Shown: one piece after another, positions 58,834-64,000 of the stretch
How the letters are laid out: the number at the start of each line of letters is the position of its first letter
Position numbering within the stretch: the first letter of the stretch is position 1
From: Blattamonas nauphoetae
Lineage: Eukaryota > Preaxostyla > Oxymonadida
Length of the DNA stretch: 64,000 bases
Direction of reading: 5' to 3'
Assembly: GCA_033064195.1 (NCBI GenBank)
Contig: JARBJD010000018.1
Span: 124,001-188,000, forward strand
Made by a program: the position numbers and the translations under genes
The notes under the pieces: model-generated
Told to the model about the DNA's origin: nothing
Seen by the model: only the letters and a program-made list of their open reading frames with translations
Databases searched by the model: none

Positions 58834-61494
58834 TCAGTCTGGATCTTGCAGGAATCGTTTGGATCGGAGTCGTTTCAGCCACAGCACGTCTACTGACAGA
58901 TTGTCGACAGTGAATCCAGTTGAGATTCCGAGGCAGAGAGGAGAAGGGATGTCGGTGAAGATCCCAGGCTGTTCCTCATCGTCCACAAACAGTCGAGCTT
59001 CTCGAGTCCTCATGTTCACTCGAATCGCTGCTGTCTGCCCAATTCGATCACACTTCTTGTTTGTTCCTTCTGGTTTGAATTCTCCCGCTTTCCACATTTT
59101 TCCATTCCACAGAAAGTAATCTCCACCAATCCCATTTCCATAGTATCCACACTGATATTGTGTGGCAGTTTTAGGAAGTGGATGCCTGAGGAAGCCAATC
59201 ACTGAAAAGATGAGAAGAGAGAAGAACACACTCACATTCACGAAAGTGTTTTCACTTGCTCTGATTTTCAGTTCCCACTCTCCCTCGTCGATCGGATGAG
59301 TGAATGCGGTTCTGAACGGATCGTCTTTTGAAGTGACGATGATTTGTGTGAGAGTGGTTGGAGTGAGTGCATGAGCAGTTCTATCGAGTGTTTGGAGTGC
59401 TTCTGTTCCGACCAAAATCGAATGATCGACCAAGTGTAGTTTTAATTCGTCGACCAGCAGTTTCAGAAAGATATTGTCCTGATGGACTGATCCCGGCCGT
59501 TCATCATTTCCTCGAAGTCTTTTGAGCCACAGCACTTCAACCAATTGATTTTCAACAGGAAATCCAGTTGTGATTCCGAGGCAGAGAGGAGAAGGGATGT
59601 CGGTGAAGATCCCAGGTTGTTCCTCATCGTCCACAAACAGTCGAGCTTCTCTCGTCCTCATGTTCACTCGAATCGCTGTTGTCTGCCCAATTCGAATGCA
59701 TGTCTTGTTTGTTCCTGCTGGCTTGAATTCTCCCGCTTTCCACATCCTTCCATCCCAAAGAATGAAATCACCACCAATCCCACTGTTCCAAACTCCACAT
59801 GACTTTTGGGTGGCATTTTCAGGAAGTGGATGTCTGACGAAGCCAAGCACTGAAAAGATGAAAATAGAGAAGAACACACGCACATTCGAGAAAGTGTCTT
59901 CACTTGCTCTGATTTTCAGTTCCCACTCTCCCTCGTCGATCGGATGAATGAATGCGGTTCTGAACGGATCGTCTTTTGGAGTGACGATGATTTGTGTGAG
60001 AGTGGTTGGAGTGAGTGCGTGAGCAGTTCGGTCGAGTGTTTGGAGAGATTCGGTCCCTACCCAGATGGGAAGATCGTCAAGCTGCTCTCTCATCTCAGAA
60101 ATGGTCTTTGACTGGTTCTCAACGGATTGTTGAATCTGCTGTTTTTCTCTTTCGAGTTTCACAATCGTGTTTTCTCGCTCGCTGAGCCGTGTGAGAAGTT
60201 GATCGATTGTCCGTTCAGTGCAGTCCAGTTCTTCGTGGATGAACTGCGAGAGTGGTGTTTCCTCTCCCAAAATCGAGAAAAGTCGCCCAGACCGAATCAG
60301 CTCAGCAGACGATAGACGCTCCAAAGGATTCTGAATGTGGAAGTGAAAATATGAAAACAAGCAAAGAGAGAGAAGAGAGAAAAGAGAAGGAGGAAATCAC
60401 ACTTTGCTCAGAAGGAAACACAGCAGAGGTTCCACAGTGTTCGGGATCGTCGCTTGTCGGCACACTGCCTGAACATCAAATCCTTTCACACTTTCTGCAA
60501 TCTCCACAGCATTCTGTCCCGAAATCCACGCCTGCCCTGTCAGCAATTCCAGCACAATCAGCCCAAACGCCCACATGTCTCCTGCCTGCGACACACTTCC
60601 AACATTCCCTCCCAAAACAAACATTTCGGGCCCCCAGAACTGCATCGTCCCACACTCCGCCGCATTCCACGTCTTTTGAGTCCCGACTCCAGCCACTCCT
60701 CCAAAGTCCCCTGAAACAGCAAGAAAAACAGAAAGCGTGAGATTGGAGGAAGAACGAGCGAAAAGATGATCAACACAAATCATTGCACATACCCAGCTTC
60801 GCTGTTCCATCAACCCCAATTAGAATATTCGATGGCTTCAGATCGCCATACACCTCATTTCGAGAGTGCAGAAACCCCAGCCCAGCCAACACATCTTGCA
60901 CAATTCGGAACACTTTCTGAACATCATCAACAACAAACCACACAAGCAGCCAGTGACCCAAAAAGGGAGAAGACAACGTGAAGAGGGAGAAGAAAACAAT
61001 ACCACTCGATCCATCAGCGTCCCCAGCTTTTGTCCTTCCGACATCCGATCAGCCAAAGAACACGCGCACAGCTCCAGAACCACAAAGTGTGCTGTGTCGC
61101 CCTCGATCGCTTCCACAAATCCAACCACATTTTTGTGTTGATTCTTTTGCAGTTTCGAGATCTCATGCTCGTTCTTGTTGAAATCTGCTTCCGATGTGAA
61201 CGGCAGCACTTTCATCGCAAAATGTTCATCCGATCCCGTTTTCAATACTTCATGCACTGATCCGAATCGACCCTGGCCCAGTGTTCGGAGAAACTTGTCT
61301 GTCAACAAAAAATGAGATGGAGAAAAAGCGAGGAGAATTGGGATGGTGAAGACAAAGATGTCCATTGAATATAAAATGGAGAGAGGGAAGGAAGATGCAC
61401 ACATGGTTCGGGAACTTTCACTTGGAATTGCTTTTTCGCCTTCGGTTGAGCTGTCATTCCACCAACTTTTGCGAACAATGGTCAGATCAGGCAT
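58834..61494 (-). CDS. Ser/Thr protein kinase with coiled coil and two SPRY-like domains
   Basis: Five exons: 61494-61401, 61298-61003, 60916-60793, 60710-60403 and 60330-58834. GT-AG introns of 102, 86, 82 and 72 nt; the join gives 772 residues in one frame. The kinase domain (about residues 30-285) has glycine loop LGQGRFGSV, Lys in FAMKVLPF, catalytic YGDLKPSNIL (HRD is YGD, Asp kept), DFG (its Gly-Asp join made by splicing), GPE for APE, and GDMWAFGLIVLELLTG, so it is probably active. A helical stretch follows (about 310-360, LSERENTIVKLEREKQQIQQ), then two SPRY-like repeats with GIGGDFILWDGRMWKAGEF, TREARLFVDDEEQPGIFTDI and IPSPLCLGITTGF. Two further 30-nt GT-AG segments (59879-59850 and 59231-59202) sit at the same place in both repeats; splicing them keeps the frame and gives NVLLGFVRHPLP and NVMIGFLRHPLP, so they are likely introns and the product would be 752 residues. 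Likely cytosolic signalling; SPRY domains usually bind partners. Confidence 0.88.
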
Positions 61495-61614
61495 TGACAA
61501 TTAAAACAACTTTCGGCGACATAGAAAAGAGGGCACAATGATTCCAAATCGTCCTGCATCCAGAAAACCGCACCACACATTATCATTGTTTTCACACCCA
61601 TTATTCGTTTCTCG
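61495..61614. promoter_or_regulatory. Compact bidirectional promoter region
   Basis: Only 120 bp separate the start codons of the leftward kinase gene and the rightward surface-protein gene. Both promoters and leaders must fit here or overlap the genes. No TATA box is obvious. Confidence 0.45.
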
Positions 61615-64000
61615 ATGTTCCTCATCACTTGTTTTTCCGTCTATGAGCTCTTTGGTTTTGCTCATCCTCTAATATCTCCCTCTGAGCATTATTCTCCCGT
61701 GTCTTTATCAACATTCTTCGACGAGAAGCTCAGAAATGGACGCACATTGAAAACAAGTTTTTCCGTCATCTTGTCTCAGAATGAGATAGTTCATGGAGAT
61801 CAAGTTCGTATCGCCTCCCAACATCTTCATCTTGAAGGAAACATCACCCCATTCATCCATTCACACAATCTGGAAGTGACAAACAAATCGATTCAAAAAG
61901 ACAGACAGCAACCCTCATCAAATTCGCTCGAAGAATCCACCTTCGTTGCAAGCCTTTTCAATGCATCTCTTTGCATGGAGAAGTTCGTATTCCATGTTAT
62001 TGGGCGGAAGCATGGAATGATTGAAGTTGACTCGTCTTCGCTTTGGGTGTCAGAATGCACGGTGTTGTCAGAAGGGTCGCTGTCGCCATTTGGGATTTCG
62101 GGAGGAGGAGGATGCAGCGGGTCGTCGATTTCGATTCTGTCGTCGAAGTACTCAGACTCGAATGAAAGAGTGATGTCGCTGCCTCCTTTGACAAGCCTCA
62201 CTCTGCCGCCCAAACAGGACCCAACACATCAGGACATCTCGACGGACACTTTTGACACATCGATGAATGCTGTGCATGGGTCAGGAGTGTGTCTGTCCTC
62301 GATGGATCTTGGTTTCGGAACAGGCCCGCTGTTTGACTTCGGATTGCACAATTCGCTTTATGATGCTGTCCCCTCAACGACAATCTCACTCACTCACTCC
62401 TCGCTCCGAAACGTGTCCAGCGTCGCTCCCAAAACAACACGCCAACTATTCGCTCAGACTCGTCAGATTTTGGAGTCGTGTGTAGTGGAAGACAACACCA
62501 ACCACTTTTCAGGAACAGCCACTGCGGATGTGAACATGTGCGGGTCATTCCTTGCCTCGAATTCGTCATTCGCAAAATGTTCATCAAATCTCGCTCCATC
62601 CGACATCCATCCAACCTACACACTCTCCCATCGAACGGGAGAGGATACCATCACATTTCCAGACGACCAATTGACCGACGATATCAAAATTATTCGCTGC
62701 ACGTTCAAAACCATGACAAGCCGGACGACAGCATCAGCCATCCACTTCACGAAGAAGATGGGAAGCTATCGGATTGAGGAGTGCTCATTCTTCGATTGCT
62801 GTGGACAATCCCATTATTGTTCTGTTGTTGCCATCTCGTCCCCAGGATCCTCTCCTCCAATTACGTTCCTGTCGTGCGTGTTCGTTCGTTGCAATGCCTC
62901 TCTTTCGTATGGCGCGGTCTATTTCGCTTCTCCTGGGCCGTGCATTGTTTCGGATTGTGTGTTCTTCCGAACCAAAGGAGCCTCTGGTGGATCGGCTCTC
63001 ACCATGCACAACGCTATCAATCAAACTCAGACTGTTGTGTCCAGCTCGATCTTCGAATGTTGTTGTTGTTCTTCCTCCGACAAGGCATCGACTCTTTACT
63101 TGATCTCCTGCGAGAATCTGCTCCTCTCCTCGCTCCGATTTGTGGACACTCAAGACGATGATGCATTCGATGTGTTCGGTTACTGGTGCAACTCCACTTT
63201 CAATGAGGATTCTGTGAAGAGCTGTCAGTCTTCCCGATCGTCCGGAAAGTGTAAGACACAGAAATCTGAAGGAATAACGTTTCAAGACGATTTGTTCACA
63301 ACCATAACTCAGGAGACGTTGGTAAAGTCGTTTGTGGGAAGGGAGAATAGGGATGGCACAGCAACATTCACAATCGAAGTTGGGGATGCAGTGACAGGAG
63401 AGATGGTTGTTGTGGTGGAGAATTTGGAGGGCACACGCTCCTCCTCTCCCCTACCCATCCCTCGCTCACTCACCTTCTCCTTCCCAACAGCCGCAACGAC
63501 AGCGTCATGCACAGTTGCTGTGGGAGACGATGAACTGATCCAGTCCCCACCGACTGAATACAAATTGAGAAGAGCTGCGATTGCTGACTGGCTTGTGCAG
63601 ACGCTGCAAGTGAAGTCCACCAAAGTCTCCTTCGGCGACAATTCGAAAACCAAGATCGCCATTTCACTCGATTGTGATGGGCTCATCCAACCTGGATACT
63701 CGATGCTGCTTAAGACAGGAAGCACCGAACGAAATCTCTCCCTCGCCGTTGGAAGTGATGGGAAGTCACTCACAGCGACTGGCCAAGTGTATCCATTCAA
63801 CAAGTCAGTTTTCAACTTTTCGTCAGATTGTGAGATTGTTGCTGTGAGGGACGAGTGGGGACGCCCTCTTGTTCTGACCGCTGATGTGACCTTCCGCACG
63901 CCTGACGAACCAGCAAGACTCACTAACATGCTGAACAGTGGATTGGATTCAACAGGGGAACATCTGATTGTACGAGTTCGAGGAAGACAGATGCCAGTCG
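61615..64000 (+). CDS. Secreted beta-helix / Ig-like protein, cut by window end
   Basis: The frame is open from the ATG at 61615 to the last base of the window (795 codons) with no stop, so the 3' end lies outside. An in-frame TAG near 61532 lies upstream. The start MFLITCFSVYELFGFA is a short signal peptide. The layout matches the 18.1-24.5 kb gene: an N-terminal part with LGFGTGPLFDFG, the family motif TADVNMCGSFLASNSSFAKC, a Cys-rich beta-helix with CTFKTM, CSFFDCCG and CVFVRCNAS repeats, then from about residue 540 Ig-like modules (IAISLDCDGLIQPGYSMLL and FRTPDEPARLTNML). Whether it ends with a membrane helix and pseudokinase cannot be seen here. Intronless over the visible 2.4 kb. Confidence 0.85.
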   Translation, partial: MFLITCFSVYELFGFAHPLISPSEHYSPVSLSTFFDEKLRNGRTLKTSFSVILSQNEIVHGDQVRIASQHLHLEGNITPFIHSHNLEVTNKSIQKDRQQPSSNSLEESTFVASLFNASLCMEKFVFHVIGRKHGMIEVDSSSLWVSECTVLSEGSLSPFGISGGGGCSGSSISILSSKYSDSNERVMSLPPLTSLTLPPKQDPTHQDISTDTFDTSMNAVHGSGVCLSSMDLGFGTGPLFDFGLHNSLYDAVPSTTISLTHSSLRNVSSVAPKTTRQLFAQTRQILESCVVEDNTNHFSGTATADVNMCGSFLASNSSFAKCSSNLAPSDIHPTYTLSHRTGEDTITFPDDQLTDDIKIIRCTFKTMTSRTTASAIHFTKKMGSYRIEECSFFDCCGQSHYCSVVAISSPGSSPPITFLSCVFVRCNASLSYGAVYFASPGPCIVSDCVFFRTKGASGGSALTMHNAINQTQTVVSSSIFECCCCSSSDKASTLYLISCENLLLSSLRFVDTQDDDAFDVFGYWCNSTFNEDSVKSCQSSRSSGKCKTQKSEGITFQDDLFTTITQETLVKSFVGRENRDGTATFTIEVGDAVTGEMVVVVENLEGTRSSSPLPIPRSLTFSFPTAATTASCTVAVGDDELIQSPPTEYKLRRAAIADWLVQTLQVKSTKVSFGDNSKTKIAISLDCDGLIQPGYSMLLKTGSTERNLSLAVGSDGKSLTATGQVYPFNKSVFNFSSDCEIVAVRDEWGRPLVLTADVTFRTPDEPARLTNMLNSGLDSTGEHLIVRVRGRQMPV

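Overview
This window looks like nuclear DNA of an intron-rich anaerobic protist, most likely an oxymonad such as Blattamonas nauphoetae. Three things point there: many very short GT-AG introns (about 30-100 nt), a tandem ubiquitin gene, and lineage-specific families of huge secreted or receptor-like beta-helix proteins, kinase-SPRY proteins and multi-exon helical proteins. The genus is an inference from remembered protein families, not a search result. No virus-like element, LTR element, rRNA or CRISPR array was seen.

Layout. From 1.1 to 10 kb there are two copies (A broken, B with one frameshift) of a seven-exon gene family of unknown function, interleaved with relics of an ABCC-type transporter. 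Copy A carries two DNA-transposon insertions. From 10.7 to 24.5 kb, on the minus strand, lie a receptor-like pseudokinase of about 2340 residues and a secreted protein of about 2150 residues made of beta-helix and Ig-like modules; each appears to be one base short of an open frame. A divergent two-unit ubiquitin gene sits at 24.8-25.3 kb. From 25.7 to 39.5 kb a second receptor-like pseudokinase (about 3600 residues without the insert) is interrupted by a 3.05-kb hAT-like element with a perfect 8-bp target duplication. At 42.1-44.3 kb is the intact family copy C, followed at 44.5-51.5 kb by the third receptor-like pseudokinase, which is intact. At 52.2-53.4 kb copy D is truncated. From 53.8 to 57.2 kb is a second large terminal-inverted-repeat element that holds a decayed SPRY-gene fragment, a long hairpin and a tRNA relic. 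From 58.8 to 61.5 kb, minus strand, is a five-exon Ser/Thr kinase with coiled coil and two SPRY-like domains. It is divergent from a secreted beta-helix gene that runs off the right end of the window.

The genes do not form a pathway. They look like members of expanded surface/signalling families: ectodomains built from Pmp-like beta-helix repeats with a recurring Cys motif, joined by one transmembrane helix to a degenerate kinase domain. A separate, catalytically plausible kinase carries SPRY-like domains. Because the exon lengths are almost invariant among the four copies of the seven-exon family, the transposon boundaries in copy A can be fixed to the base.
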